64,000 nt of DNA, taken from positions 930,001 to 994,000 of the forward strand of contig BSBM01000186.1 of NCBI GenBank assembly GCA_027924585.1, written 5' to 3'. Shown here piece by piece: positions 1 to 12,063 of the stretch. The notes under the pieces were generated by a model. It worked only from the letters and a program-made list of their open reading frames with translations. It ran no database searches and was not told where the DNA came from. The first letter of the stretch is position 1, and every line of letters starts with the position of its first letter. Origin of the DNA: Larix kaempferi (taxonomy: Eukaryota; Streptophyta; Pinopsida; Pinales; Pinaceae). The translations under genes and the position numbers were made by a program.

Positions 1-2
1 GA

Positions 3-452
3 GTCAGGGTTTTCAAATGTCGATTTCTATTAAGTGGTGATGTCCTGGGGTTCGTATCTCCCATACTGGTCTATCCCTGGAATGAGGGTATTGTTTGTAT
101 GATTCCTCGTCACGGCTTTCATGTGAAAGGAAGACCTGGAGTTTTCCTAGCTCATTATTCTGGTGATCGTGATTATGTTCTTCTATTAAGATCAACTCGT
201 GGTTGCAATGGCATTCACTGGGTTTGCTTCCTCCAACAACTGTTGGTAAGAGTTATTAATTGTTTTGTTGTTTTCAATTTGAAAGAGATTATTTATTTAA
301 AATAAAAGTTGACCCTTAACTTGTCAACTTGCAATGTGCAGGCTTTGATTGCTTCTGAAGGTGTACGAGGCTCAACCTCTAGCGCTGGGATCCTACCGGG
401 TAAGCCTGGTTATACCATGGCCGTTTCTCTCTTTGATAGTTTGGTTGGTTAG
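3..452 (+). CDS. Possible last two exons of an unrecognised gene (partial)
   Basis: Frame 3 is open from the window edge to 245, where a GTAAG donor starts at 246. A CAG acceptor ends at 341, and the frame continues in phase 0 from 342 to a TAG at 450-452. The predicted C-terminus reads through GIHWVCFLQQLL into ALIASEGVRGSTSS and ends in SLFDSLVG. A second possible donor (GGTAAGCC) lies near 400, so the final exon could end earlier. I do not recognise the protein. The gene model rests only on splice-site logic and the open frame; the first exon also has an open frame on the opposite strand. It could be a gene end, a gene fragment carried by a repeat, or chance. Confidence 0.28.
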
Positions 453-2759
453 GGTTAAGTCTGGGAAGACCACCTTTGTGACTGGTTGTTATCGTGTTTA
501 TGAACATGATTGTGGTCATATGTAATCTTCTGGTTTGCTTACAGTAGATAGGGTTTTTGAAAGAACTTATTGTGTAAAAGAAACAAGCCGTGGCTTGTTC
601 TGACATTACAGTCTTGGGGTTTTAATATCTACTGTATTTCGTGATGAATTATGGTATCCACCCGGTTTTGGGAAGTTTAAAAAGTATAAAGAAAAGGGAA
701 TTTGTAAATTAACTTGTATATTGTCTGCTTTTCCTACAAATTGATGCAATGTACAGTACTAGAATGTTTCTAAGTTTCAAACCCATTTTGAGAAGAGGAT
801 AAATCGACTGTAGGTGTTGGTATGGTTTCATTGCTCGACGATTTGTTTTATATGTTAAAAGTTGATAGTAGGATTCAATAGTCCTTACCGTGATAGGCCA
901 TTTTAATGTGTGGATAACTCTGGAGAATTGGGGTTCTCACCCAGGTTAAAATATATATATATAAAAAAAAACATATGAATAGTGTTCCAGCTCTGTTGAT
1001 CTCTTTCGTGGCTGGGAACCAGTTGTGTAAATTTTTGTTTTATGTTTACATATTGTAGTAAATGTCTCATTGTTAATAACTAAAGTAGGGTTTGAGTTTG
1101 AAATGCCAACGATAGTCGGGTTCAAATGATAACTCTGTGTGTACTATAATGTTTGAACTAATGTCATGGTAGAACCCTGACGATGCTATGTATTACATGA
1201 AGACTGAGCTCGATAATGAGCAGAAACTATACTTGTGATGATGGAATTTTGACAAAAGAAAATAAAATTTCTATATTGTAAAGACTCAGCTTCGAGCTAG
1301 TTACTATGTTTGTCTTTAAATTCCTTCTGCCCTACGGTTATTAGCTCTGTCAAACTCTGTTGTGAACTTCTTGGTTGTAATAATGATGGAGATAGGTTTT
1401 GAATAAAACATCTTCATCATGATTCTTGGTTTACAGTTTAATTGTTTGTATTGACTAAGATTTTGTCAAATAAGATTGTATGGAAAAGTTTAAAAATGTG
1501 ATCTTACTGCAATTCGAAATTTATGGAGAATCGATAACAGTCAGTTATGTTCTGAATATAGATAAACTTACTGATATAAATTTTGTTCACCTATATCTTG
1601 ATACAGAGAATAACCTGTATTCTGGTTTAACTAAAACATGAGACAGATATAGACTAGTATATTTGTTCAGCTAGGATTTATACCTGTTAAATTCTCTATG
1701 AAAATAATTCACTGTAATTATAAAATTGTCTATGATTCTGTTCCTATAATTGTTTTAAACGAGTATATTTCCAGAATATCTACAGTATCATTAATCTATA
1801 CTATCTATTTAACTAATGACCTAAATAAAGAAAACAAATTGCAATAATATTCTATTATCTATAATAATCACAAAACCTATTAAATATACAATTTTTTACT
1901 AGACTGTAGTTGATAATGACGATAGGAAATTTCTAAAAACATATTAACTCTGCAGATTATATCTATTGACAATACATATATGCTAACTCTACTGAATGAA
2001 ATTCTGTTCAAATATAGATGAGATAGCCATATCCTATATTGAAATTTACTCAAATAATAGCAGGAATAAGTGGCAGAACCTGTGTCAATAGTAGACAACA
2101 ACAGCAATGGGAGGCTGTTCCTCCCTACCAACTCCTGGAGAGTGCCCAAATAGCACTTCTCAGGACCCTCGAGCTTGCTCTGGTCTAACTGGCTGGAACT
2201 AGGTACAGCCAACAATTCCCTCAGCCCAAGCAGCTACACTGGACCCAAGTTACTGCAGCTTCCTGACTCAAAACACTTCCTTACTGTTTTTCCCACTTCC
2301 TCAATGGGATTCCTGAATAGCATTCACCTGAATGTATTCTCCCTCCAGAACTTTCCTCAACCCCCAGCTCAGTTCATTGAGTACTATTTAAAAGATTTCC
2401 TAGGTCTTAGTTGGGTTAACTGTCATTAATGAGCCACCTGCTCAGATTCCACTTTCTTGGGGAATCATGACCCCAAAATGTAGGGAAGTTGCCACCTGCA
2501 ACTTAGGAAGTGTTTGAGGATGCTGCCACTTGTCTTTTGTCTTTCCACCTAGTTCCATCCACCAGTTAGACCAGTAACCTCTTTTAACAGCTCTCCCATG
2601 CTATTGTCTCCATAATTTATTTATTAATAATAAAATATTCAGAATTTACATTCCATTTCTGGTGACTCTGCTGAGTCATCAATTCCTACTTAGCATTAAA
2701 TTTAACATAATGTCTCAGGAATATTAATAAAATAATTACATTATTTTTGCAAAATTGGG
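453..2759. other. No gene seen; AT-rich intergenic or intronic DNA
   Basis: This stretch is AT-rich with short unrelated frames on both strands. A more GC-balanced patch at about 2090-2600 is open on the + strand at 2175-2429 and on the minus strand at 1880-2215, but neither frame resembles a family I know. It may be intron or UTR of the candidate gene at the window start, or an old repeat. Confidence 0.5.
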
Positions 2760-2903
2760 GTATGTGACACTCTCTGGGACCTCTTTGGAAGGTGAGTCAG
2801 GAAGGGATGGGCACAGACTCTGATGGGGTGACCCGGACTTCGATGGGAAATATGGATAAAGACAAACAAGTAATACAAGATACCGGAGATCCATAAAAAG
2901 ACG

Positions 2904-3395
2904 ATGACCCATAACAAATTTGAGATCCTACAATCTGCTGAGGGAGGAATTGCAGATGAAAGGAAGGACACCAAAGAAAAGAACGAAGAGATAAACAAAG
3001 AACCAAAAGAAGATCATGTGATCCAAATGGGCGCAAATGAGGAGCAGGGTAATGTTGGATCCTCGCAAGAGGAAGGAGGTGACGAAATGGAACTAGAGGA
3101 CCTGGATCTGGAAGGGTTGGAGGAGGCATTTAAGGTGCCAAACCCCTGTCCCATAGCACCTCACCAAGTTTCCCTTCTTGAGAAAGCGTTAAGTAAGTCC
3201 AAGAATCGCAAGTCCCTTGGAGTAATCTCTGACTCCCTCAAAGAAAATGATGAGAAAAATTTAACCAGAGGGGAGAAGAGAGGTAGACGAAGCAATATGC
3301 AGAGAATACAGATGATTGGGAGGAACCTGGTGGCATCAAGCCAATACCCAACCATTGATGTGATCCTAGCAATATCCAATTCAAATAGGTTATAA
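2904..3395 (+). pseudogene. LINE ORF1 C-terminal remnant (gag-like)
   Basis: A 163-residue open frame lies directly upstream of ORF2, which starts 1 base after this frame's stop. It is strongly charged: an acidic stretch (EEGGDEMELEDLDLEGLEE) is followed by a basic segment (RGEKRGRRSNMQR). This fits the C-terminal linker of a plant LINE ORF1 RNA-binding protein. The N-terminal RNA-binding domain and zinc knuckle expected of the family are absent; the bases just upstream are stop-interrupted in all frames. The reading is inferred from position and composition, not from a conserved motif. Confidence 0.6.
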
Positions 3396-3396
3396 T

Positions 3397-6300
3397 ATGC
3401 GGATCACATCCTAGAACATAAGAGGGTGCAAGAGTACTCTAAAAATACGACTTCTACATTGGAAAATAGAGGTAGAGAAACCAGATATCATTTTCCTTCA
3501 AGAAACTAAGTGTTCAGAAATGGAACTTCAAAGTATTGGACAGAAAGTATGGAAACAATGCAGCGTGGTTGCAATAGACGCAGCTGGTGCGGTTGGTGGA
3601 GTAGGTATTCTTTGGAACCCTAAAAAGGTAAGTATGTCTCAATGGATGGCCTCCAAGTTTATCTTATCAACTGCTTTCCATATTTTAGGAACCAGAGTTA
3701 GAGGCTTCATCTCCAATGTTTATGGCGTTTCTTTGGTTAATCATAAGAGTGCTTTCCTGGAATCTATAAGGAATCTCAAAAAAGAAGTAGGAGACAGATC
3801 CTGGATCATAGGGGGAGATTTCAATCTTATTAGAAACCTTGAAGAGAAAAGAGGAGGTAGACGATGTTTACACTCCTGTAATGAGGAATTCTCTGAAATA
3901 ATCGAGTATTTAGCACTGATTGATATTAAAACATCCAATGGTATTTACACATGGAACAATAAAAGGGGAGGCGATAGAAGTATTGCTTGCAGATTAGATA
4001 GGTTTCTGATCTCTGAATCTATCATGTTGGGAGGTGGGGATCTGACTGCTGCTGTGTTACCCTCGGCAGGCTTGGATCATTGGCCAGTCTGCCAGGATTG
4101 GCACAGTATAGGAGAAAACCTTAGAAGATCGTTTAGGTTCGAACAGTTTTGGCTTTTGCACCTTGACTTCTCTGACCAACTGCGGCAGTGGTGGCAGACC
4201 TGTGACCTGTTTATAGGAACCAAGATGTACCAATTCCAGCAAAAGTTAAAATACCTCAAAGTAAAAATTAAAAAATGGAACAAGGACACTTTTGGAAATA
4301 TCTTTCAAGGTAAAAATCTCTTGGACCTTAAACTCCAAGCGGTCTAGAAGGAGGCGATGGAACAAGGGTATTCCACTGAGCTGAAAAATTAGGAACTTAC
4401 TCTGCTTCAGGAACTCAATCTCAAAGACCACCAGGAGGAACTTCTTTGGAAGAAAAAATCCCGTAATCGATGGCTCAGAGAAGGGGAATGCAATACCAAG
4501 TTCTTTCATAAGGCCACCATCCAACACCGGCATGGGAACATGGTGGTTAGACTCAAGAAGGAAGATGGAACAATCGTGGAAACTCAACCTGATTTAGAAT
4601 AAACTCTAAACGAGCATTTTGAATACCTCCTCAATGAACCCCTCATCAATAGACAAGCTGAAAGAGAGAAAGTTATAAGCCATATCCCGAGCCTAATAAC
4701 GGAGGATCATAACAAACTCCTTATGGGAACTATAAGAATGGAGGAATTGGATGAAGCCATCAAGCAAATGGCAGATGACAAAGCCCCTGGGCCGTATGGT
4801 TTTACCACTAATTTTTTCTAGCTTGCTGGGATTGGTTGAAAGATGAAGTGCTAGCCATTGTAGAAGATTCCCGCCGTTCTAGAAATATCCTTAAAGTCCT
4901 GAATGCTACCTTTCTTATGCTCATCCCAAAGGAGACAGGGACAGAGGATCTGGGAAAGTTTAGACCTATAGCTTTATGCAATGTTATCTACAAAATCATC
5001 TTAAAGGTTATTGCAAATCGACTCCGACATCTCTTGCCTTTAATTATCTCTCCTGAACAAGCAGGGTTTGTGGAAGGAAGGAAAATCACCAACAGCATCA
5101 TCCTTGATCATGAAGCTATTCATTCTCTCAAAACAGAAAAAATCCTTGGTATGCTCCTTAAACTAGATTTACCTAAAGCTTGTGACAAACTCAATTGGAC
5201 TTTCTTAGCTGAAATGTTAAAATCCTTTGGCTTCAATTTATCATGGATTGACTGGATTATGAGTTTGGTCTCAACCCCTTTCTTCTCAATTCTGGTCAAT
5301 GGCACCCCCTCTCAATCGTTCCCTGCTTCCCATGGAATCCGGCAGGACGACCCCCTCTCCCCCTTCCTCTTCATTATTATGGTGGAAGGGCTAGGCAGAA
5401 TGATACGGGAAGCCCAGGTGAACAATGATATTAAGGGGATGAATATGGGAGAAGGACTAATCCCTCAAACCCACCAGTAGTTTGTGGATGACACAATGAT
5501 GTTGGGGCTGGCCTCTGTTTAGGAGGCTAGTAGCATCAAGGAAATTCTCAATACTTTTCTCAAAGGTAGTGGTCTTGAAATCAACAAAGAAAAATCGAAG
5601 GTATATTTTTTTAACACCCCCAGAATCCACCGTAGAAATATCCTTTTCATTCTGGAATTCTCTAAAGGATCCCTTTCCTTGAAATATCTAGGGGCACCTT
5701 TATCTGAATCCAGCATCCGCCAAATTTCATGGAAAGAGCTACTGAACAAACTTAAATCAAAACTGGAGTTATGGACTTTTCGGGCCTTGAACTTTCCTAG
5801 CCGGCTTATTTTGGTTAAATCTGTGTTACAGGCCATGCCGGTCTACATGTTCTCAGTGTTGGCAGCCCCCAAAGCTGCCCTGAAGAAAATCAGGAATCTT
5901 CAGAGGAACTTCTTGCAGGGTGGAACCATTGAACAAAGTAAATGGGCCTTGGTGAAGTGGGAGACTCTCTGCACTCCAAAATTTTTAGGGTGTCTCAGCC
6001 TAGAGGATCCATTTTGCATTAACAAAGTTCTAGGAGCCAAAATTTGGTGGCACTGGATTACCCATAAGGAGGAAACCTGGGAAAAACTATGGCACAAGAA
6101 GTATGCTCCAAGATGGCCTCACCAAGATTTAATCAGATTCGGAGAAGACCAACCTGGTTCTACCATTTGGAAGTTAGCCCAGGAGAATAGGGACCTTGTC
6201 AAAAATCATAGCTTCTGGGAAATCAGAGATGGAAACTCAGCATCCTTTCTGAGTGATGCCTGGCAGCAAATTTCTAAACTCTCGGAAGAGCATGACCATC

Positions 6301-7802
6301 AGGATGTGATCGATTTATTAAGAAGCAGCCCATGGGAGAAAGTAAAAGACTTCTGGGTAAAAGGACATGTGGAACAAAGATTCAGACAGTGGTAGTCCAT
6401 TCAATGGTGGAAATCCCTAATCAATTATGAAGATATGGACAAATTATATGAGGAACTTATCAAATGCCAAATACCCTGGGCCACGGGACCGAACAAAATC
6501 AGATGGGGCTACACAAACTCGGGTAACTTCAATATTGCAGAAGCAATGCACTACCTAAATGCTCATGAAAGGCTACCCAGGGAAGATAAGTGGAAGAAAG
6601 TCTGGGAGACAAACCATTGGCCCAAAATAGCCACTTTTAGCTGGCTTCTTATCCATCGCCGAATCCTAACTTGGGATAACCTTCTCAAAATAGGTTTTTG
6701 CTGGCCATCCCGCTGCAATATGTGCGCTTCAGAGAAGGAGACCATTAACCATCTGTTGGACGAATGTCTGTTTTCCTCCTCTCTCTAGAACAAGGGGGAT
6801 GAAAGATTTAGGAAAACGTCCAGAGTCCCCGGTCACCCAAACTTAACGCTGGTTAACTGGCAGAAAGCTCCCTTAAGAAATCAATACCTTAATAGAATTT
6901 GGGAATTGTTTCCCGGTTTTGTGATATGGGAAATATGGAAGGAAAAGAACCAGAGAGTCTTTGAGGAAATAAAAAGAATCCTAGAGATTGTATGGAAAAC
7001 CATTGAAAAAAACATCAAGGAAACTCTTAATGCCAAAACCCCTTCGATGGAAAGTGGTAATACAGACCCGACCGAAAGAATAATTTTGAATGATTGGGGA
7101 ATCTATAACATACCTCATGGCAATGCTGAAGTTCAGAACTGCGGAGCTGCTCCTTCTAGCCCAGACTTCTGGAAACCTCCTCCAGAAAATACCTAGAAGC
7201 TCAACTTTGACGGAGCGGCTAAAGGAAATCCGGGACCGACGGGCTATGGTGGAGCCATCAGAAACTCCTAGGGCCTGGTTGACGGAGTTTTCTGTGGAAA
7301 TCTGGGAGAAACCACCAAGAACGTTGCAGAACTTGAAGGAATGGTAAGCGGTATCAAATGGGCCGTTAGTAAATTCTGGGTACCTCTCTTGGTTGAGGGG
7401 GATTCCAATATCCTTATTTCAATGGCAAGTCATATCCAAAGAGGTGCAGCGATTTCTAAGGTATCTCTTAATTGGAGATGGGAAGGCAGGTTTTTGGAGC
7501 TTCAAACCATTCTCAGCACCTATCCAGCTATCAATTTCATCCATGTCCGATGCAGAGGAAATAAGCTTGTGGACGAATTGGCTAACTTAGGAGTGAAGAC
7601 AAGGGCTACGTTCAAAGCTGGCACCTTGATCGAGATGGAATATCACACGGTTTGTGATAAATGCAAAATGATTGCAACCGTTGATCAAAATTCTAATCAC
7701 TATACCACCTGGCTGGAGTTTCATGAATCACATGGACGCGGGTTAGCAAGGACAAATGTGGAAGGTAATCAGATGCGTGTTTGTCCTGAGTTCATATCCT
7801 GA
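3397..7802 (+). pseudogene. LINE ORF2: endonuclease, reverse transcriptase, RNase H
   Basis: The frame starts at ATG 3397 and is read as one gene of about 1,470 codons. Visible domains: endonuclease/exonuclease/phosphatase (NIRG, IIFLQETKCSE, GGDFN, LDRFL) at 3397-4090; reverse transcriptase (FRPIALCNVIYKI, GIRQDDPLSPFLF, catalytic FVDD at 5481-5492) at about 4740-5900; zinc-binding region near 6570-6790 (CNMCASEKETINHLLDEC); RNase H at 7197-7590 (FDGAAKGNPGP, AELEG, EGDS). Stops lie at 3412, 4345, 4390, 4600, 5478, 5520, 6393, 6786, 7194 and 7269; all are TAG except TAA at 4600. A one-base frameshift falls at 4815-4825. In a live element it would nick target DNA and copy the LINE RNA. Confidence 0.93.
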
Positions 7803-7939
7803 TGCAACGTATCCTGTTCACGTCCTTTCATCATAAGGGAGAAAAGGTGGCGGTCAGTCGATCACCTTTTATCACACATAATAGGTTTTGTTGAGGCTTT
7901 TCACCCAAACACCTGAATTATTTTTGTAATCGCTCAAGC

Positions 7940-8764
7940 ATGAGTAAAGGTGGTCATGAAGCGAATAGTGACGGAGGTAGTTATGAATCCAGCCATAATG
8001 AAAGGAAGGTTAGCAGCATCATTTGCAGGTTCATCATACTTCAGGGTGGTGAGATCAGTGACCAGTACAGAATGGTTTATTGGCGCAATTATGAGAATTT
8101 ATGGCAGGAGTTTCATCCCAACCCTTGTCATAAGATCAATGGTTATAAATTGATTATTGATATCCACAAGAAGAATTACAGTTCACAAGATAACTGCATT
8201 TCAGGGTTTACTAATAGCAGTTTGGAGGGTGTCGGAAGATCAATTTGGTCTCACAGATTAGTTAGAGTTTCGATGCTGCAAGACTCCAAGTCCCTGCGAA
8301 TTATGCATCCGAGGACCAGGATGAGAAGTAGTCGTGGTGGTAGTAGAAATGTGGGGGATAGGGGGAGACAGATAGATGAAGCCCCCTCTTCTCATTCCTC
8401 GCCCCATATGAATGTGAATATACCTTGTTTTAATTGGGCCAACTTCTATCTGGAGTAAACACCGACGGATATTGGCAACCAGATTGCTTTCATGGAGTTA
8501 GCTCTGCTGAATGAGGTGGAGTCTTGGCTTGGTCACCAGATTCCAGTGAGTCGCTTCTGGGCCTGCCGCATTCTTCTGGCCTAGGAACTTCCGATTAAAG
8601 AGAACATATCGAGGAATATGGAAGAATTCGTTGCGAGAATGAAGGAAAACCAGCATATTGACAGGGAGAACACCAAGACTCTGGATGCTATGATGGACGA
8701 CATCAGTATTAATCCACCGCAGGAGGCTAGCCAGGAAGTCCCTGAGACGTCCAGCCACGAGTAA
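7940..8764 (+). pseudogene. LINE third ORF, unknown function
   Basis: A third frame of about 274 codons starts at ATG 7940, 138 bases after ORF2, and ends at TAA 8762-8764. It is interrupted only by TAA 8456-8458 and TAG 8582-8584. The N-terminal half contains GGHEANSDGGSYESSHNE, an aromatic centre (YRMVYWRNYENLWQEFHP) and an Arg/Gly/Ser-rich stretch (RTRMRSSRGGSRN). The C-terminal part looks helical (MEEFVARMKENQHIDRE) and ends in an acidic tail. Length, a single frame with few stops, and placement inside the element argue that it was once coding. I recognise no domain. It could be a lineage-specific ORF or a captured host fragment. Confidence 0.6.
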
Positions 8765-9129
8765 TAGGTTGGTTAGCCCTCTGGTTTTTGTCATTTTTTG
8801 TCTAGTCTGGTTTTAGGATCTTAGGTTGGTGCGGCTCGTCTCAGTCAGGGCCCTTGTCACCTCTGTGTTTTGTTGTGTTTTTTGTAATGATGCCTCGATC
8901 AGTGTGGTTTGTCGACCCTGGGAGGTCACTGGTGATATTGGATTATCTCTATAATATGTCTATTTGGTTCCAGACTTTGTATTAGTTGGCAGGTTGGGTC
9001 CCCATTCTCCCCACTAGAATGGGTTTTTGCAGGTCCTGGACTTTTCTTGGGCTTATGTATTTTGATGTAATCTGTGTACCTTACTTTTAATAGAATGTTT
9101 CTCTCTCTTACCTACAAAAAAAAAAAAAA
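8765..9129 (+). other. LINE 3' UTR and poly(A) tail
   Basis: T-rich, non-coding sequence follows the third ORF and ends in A14 at 9116-9129 after a CTCTCTCTTACCTAC stretch. This is the normal 3' end of an L1-type insertion and fixes the element's downstream boundary. Confidence 0.85.
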
Positions 9130-10260
9130 GGTTAGGTGTGAAGATAATATATAACCCTAAATCACATGGATGATCCCTCATTCAACCCAAATTAGAAAAA
9201 TTGTATGAAAATATGCATAAATTCATATTATATAAAATATCTTAATTAAAGTTTTTATAATAAAATTTATATTTCTTAAAAATTTAGAAAAACAAATTTT
9301 CAATATTTATCTAAATTGATTATCACCAATATTGCTTAGAAAAAAATAGTCATACAACATGTTAATTTACTTAAAGAAATATATTAAACATGTTACTTAC
9401 ACATATGGAAAAACATATTTACCATTTTCAACTCAAATGTTTATTATTTGGAAAATTAAATTTGTTTTATGTCATACTCATTAATTAGTATTGGGATAGT
9501 AATGTGTTGGGTCACATAAAGTGGCATTTTTTTCTGTGGAAAATAATTCACATTCCATAATGAAAAATAGAACACATTTTGTAGAGCCTGAAGGTTTACA
9601 TATCCATAAAAACAAAAGATCACTGCCCCAAGTGTAGTATGAAGACACCCTATTACAAGGAAACAAACTATGCATTTAAGCACCATTACAAAGCTGCTCA
9701 AAATGAGCAAAAAATAGTACGAGGCCTTGAAACACCCCATTACAGGGCATCCAAAAGTATGCATTGGAGCACTACAAAAAAAATACTCATAAGAGTAGGA
9801 TATTAGAAAATGCCAATTAGAAAATGCCATAAGAATAAGCCTATTAAATTGGATTTGAGAGATTCCAAATCCTATTACAGAGTTGTATTGTCCCAATACC
9901 ACAGTAATGAATATGGGTGCAACTGGAACATGAACTAGGCATGGGGTCTTAACCCCAAACATGCATAGGTAGGTCTTTGGCCCAACTCCAGAAAACTCCC
10001 AGAAAAGGCTGTTTTTGGCCATCTTTCCACAAAAACGTAGGTTTAATGGAGAATTTTTGGTCTAGAAAAATGTTCCTAAGGTTATTACCTATCAAATGGA
10101 CCATGAATTAGGTAATTCCATCCATCAAAAGTCCCAAATATGGCTCTTCCATCCACAAATGTCCTTTTGTGTGACTCATAGTCATCTCATGATGTGTCGC
10201 CATGCGACCAAAAGATGCAAGTGTTGTCACGGTCGGAGAAGTGCCAATTTTGGCTATAAC
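9130..10260. other. No gene seen
   Basis: AT-rich DNA. A 188-codon open frame on the minus strand (9456-10022) is hydrophobic and overlaps a degenerate direct repeat on the + strand (a unit near 9650-9700 recurs near 9733-9780). I read it as chance openness, not a gene. Confidence 0.5.
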
Positions 10261-11431
10261 AAAAACTATTACTACAAAATCAATCATGCTAAGAAACAAC
10301 CATTCATCTACCATAAACTACTAATCGAAATTATGTAATAAATGGGAGATCAAAATACCATTAAAAAATTAGCAGTCTACAGAATACAAACCACACAAAT
10401 GATTCTAATAATAAAAATCAAAATCAAAATCTACAATCTATAAATCAAAATCAAACCTATACTAAACAAGATAAAACATAACAAGATGACCTAAGTGGTG
10501 GGCCCTTGCCACACAGGGAACTTGCCTTAAAGATTCAGAGACTAAGGAATTTGTTCACCAAGCATCAAGTCGTAAACACAGAGATCATTAACATCAAAAG
10601 AATTCGATCACAATATCACGTGGTTCAATAGTAAAACATAAACATAATTTCTATTCATTATCATCCCTCCATTACACAAGCAATCATCGTGATAATTCCT
10701 CTCCTCCTTTCCCCAGCCTTATTCCTCTATTTATACATTCAGAATAAGCTTAAACAACTCTGAACAAACTCATAAATTCATTCCACAAACTCAGAAAACG
10801 TAGATTTGGCAAAAATTTGAAAAATGTCCCCTTGGTATCTCTATGCCTATTGCGAAATTTTGCGAAATGATTTCTAGGTTTTTTAGCTGGCTATGTTTTC
10901 TTCAAACCCATTATACCGTTTGGCAAGATATTCTCCCACGTACACACAAATCGATGTGCAATATTCCCTCCTAAAATAGATTTTTGGCTAAAAATCTGGG
11001 TTTGATTCTTTTAGAGACCTTCAATTTTCTTGGAATCCATGCATCCAAATCAAAACCTATTTCTTGATTTGTAGACATGTTAATCCCTAAATGTGGGAAC
11101 ATTCCCCCATATATTGTGGTGCATTACTTTAGTTTTGATGTCGGATTTGATCCACTAGTTGTAATTGTCATTAGTATGGTTATATTAGTTATGTCGGCTT
11201 GGGTCAGTGAGTTGTAATTGTACCTCTTAATCTCATATATACAGGAAGGAGATCTTTTCATTTGAGTATTTTGTATTGTCTTGTCTTGTGTACTTAGTAC
11301 ATTGTATAAGGTAGTTTCTCCTTTGAAGACACTTTATATTCATCTAATTTCTTCATTAAATGCATGGAGTACTCTTTATGGTCTATTTCTGCTCTTTTCA
11401 TGCTCTTTTTTGAAATTTGTTGCTTAATATT

Positions 11432-11443
11432 TGGTTTCAGAGC
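11432..11443 (+). other. Primer-binding site, tRNA-iMet type (copy A)
   Basis: TGGTTTCAGAGC differs by one base from the usual plant site TGGTATCAGAGC complementary to initiator tRNA-Met. It marks the 3' edge of the 5' LTR. Copy B lacks it because of a 499-base deletion. Confidence 0.7.
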
Positions 11444-12063
11444 TTGGATGCTTCCAAAACAATTCATCTTGGGATTTTTTCTATATCTCTTTTTATATAG
11501 GGTTTCATATTGTGAAACTTGGAACCCATCTAGAAAATAGTTCAAACTAACTGTGATAAAAAGTTCAGATCCTATTTTGTTACACGTTTGATGTTATATC
11601 CTCAAGAATTTAGGGTTTGTGACTAGCCCAAAAGTTAGTCTCAAACATGTGTTCTAGGGAAAATTGTTATATCTAGATCATGCAAGATCCAAATTGAGTG
11701 ATACCAATTGCATAAGAAATAAGATGGACCATAGTATATTTGGTAGTGTTTTTAGAATCAGATTCAAAAATTTGGACACGTGGCATGCCGTACACTCTCG
11801 CTCTTCTAAAAACATCAAAATTAACAAGTGTTGGGAAAATTATCACAACTATTTTTTTGGCACATCCAAATTCAGCAAGACTTGTGGCATTGGAAATAAG
11901 ACAGATCAAGATACCACGGGCCGATATTTTAGACTTAGAGGGGCCAACATTTCAGGGTTACCTCAATTGAAAGGTTGGCTAGCAAATCAGTCTTAAAATC
12001 AGGGTTGGAAAAAGGTAAGTCATTTTAAATTTGAATAACTTTTAGTAGAAGGATATATTTAAG

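Larger units (their letters stand above)
2760..9129 (+). mobile_element. L1-like LINE (non-LTR retrotransposon), decayed
   Basis: Gene order on the + strand is ORF1 remnant, ORF2 with AP-type endonuclease, reverse transcriptase, a zinc-binding C-terminal region and RNase H, then a third open frame, a 3' UTR and a 14-A tail at 9116-9129. This is the layout of plant L1 elements that acquired an RNase H domain; the third frame is unexpected. The 5' end is not sharp: coding similarity begins inside ORF1 near 2880, so the copy is probably 5'-truncated, and the given start is approximate. I could not find a target-site duplication by eye. ORF2 carries ten stops and one frameshift, so the copy is dead. 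Confidence 0.9.

Noticed and set aside
1880-2215. 111-codon minus-strand frame in the first spacer
   Set aside because: Overlaps an equally open + strand frame; no recognisable features.
7950-8153. Alternative + strand frame over the LINE third ORF
   Set aside because: Shorter and out of phase with the longer, nearly continuous third ORF.
8498-8794. 98-codon minus-strand frame opposite the LINE third ORF
   Set aside because: The + strand frame fits the element's structure; this looks like its shadow.
9456-10022. 188-codon minus-strand open frame
   Set aside because: Hydrophobic and low in complexity, lies over a degenerate repeat, no motif recognised and no context for a gene.
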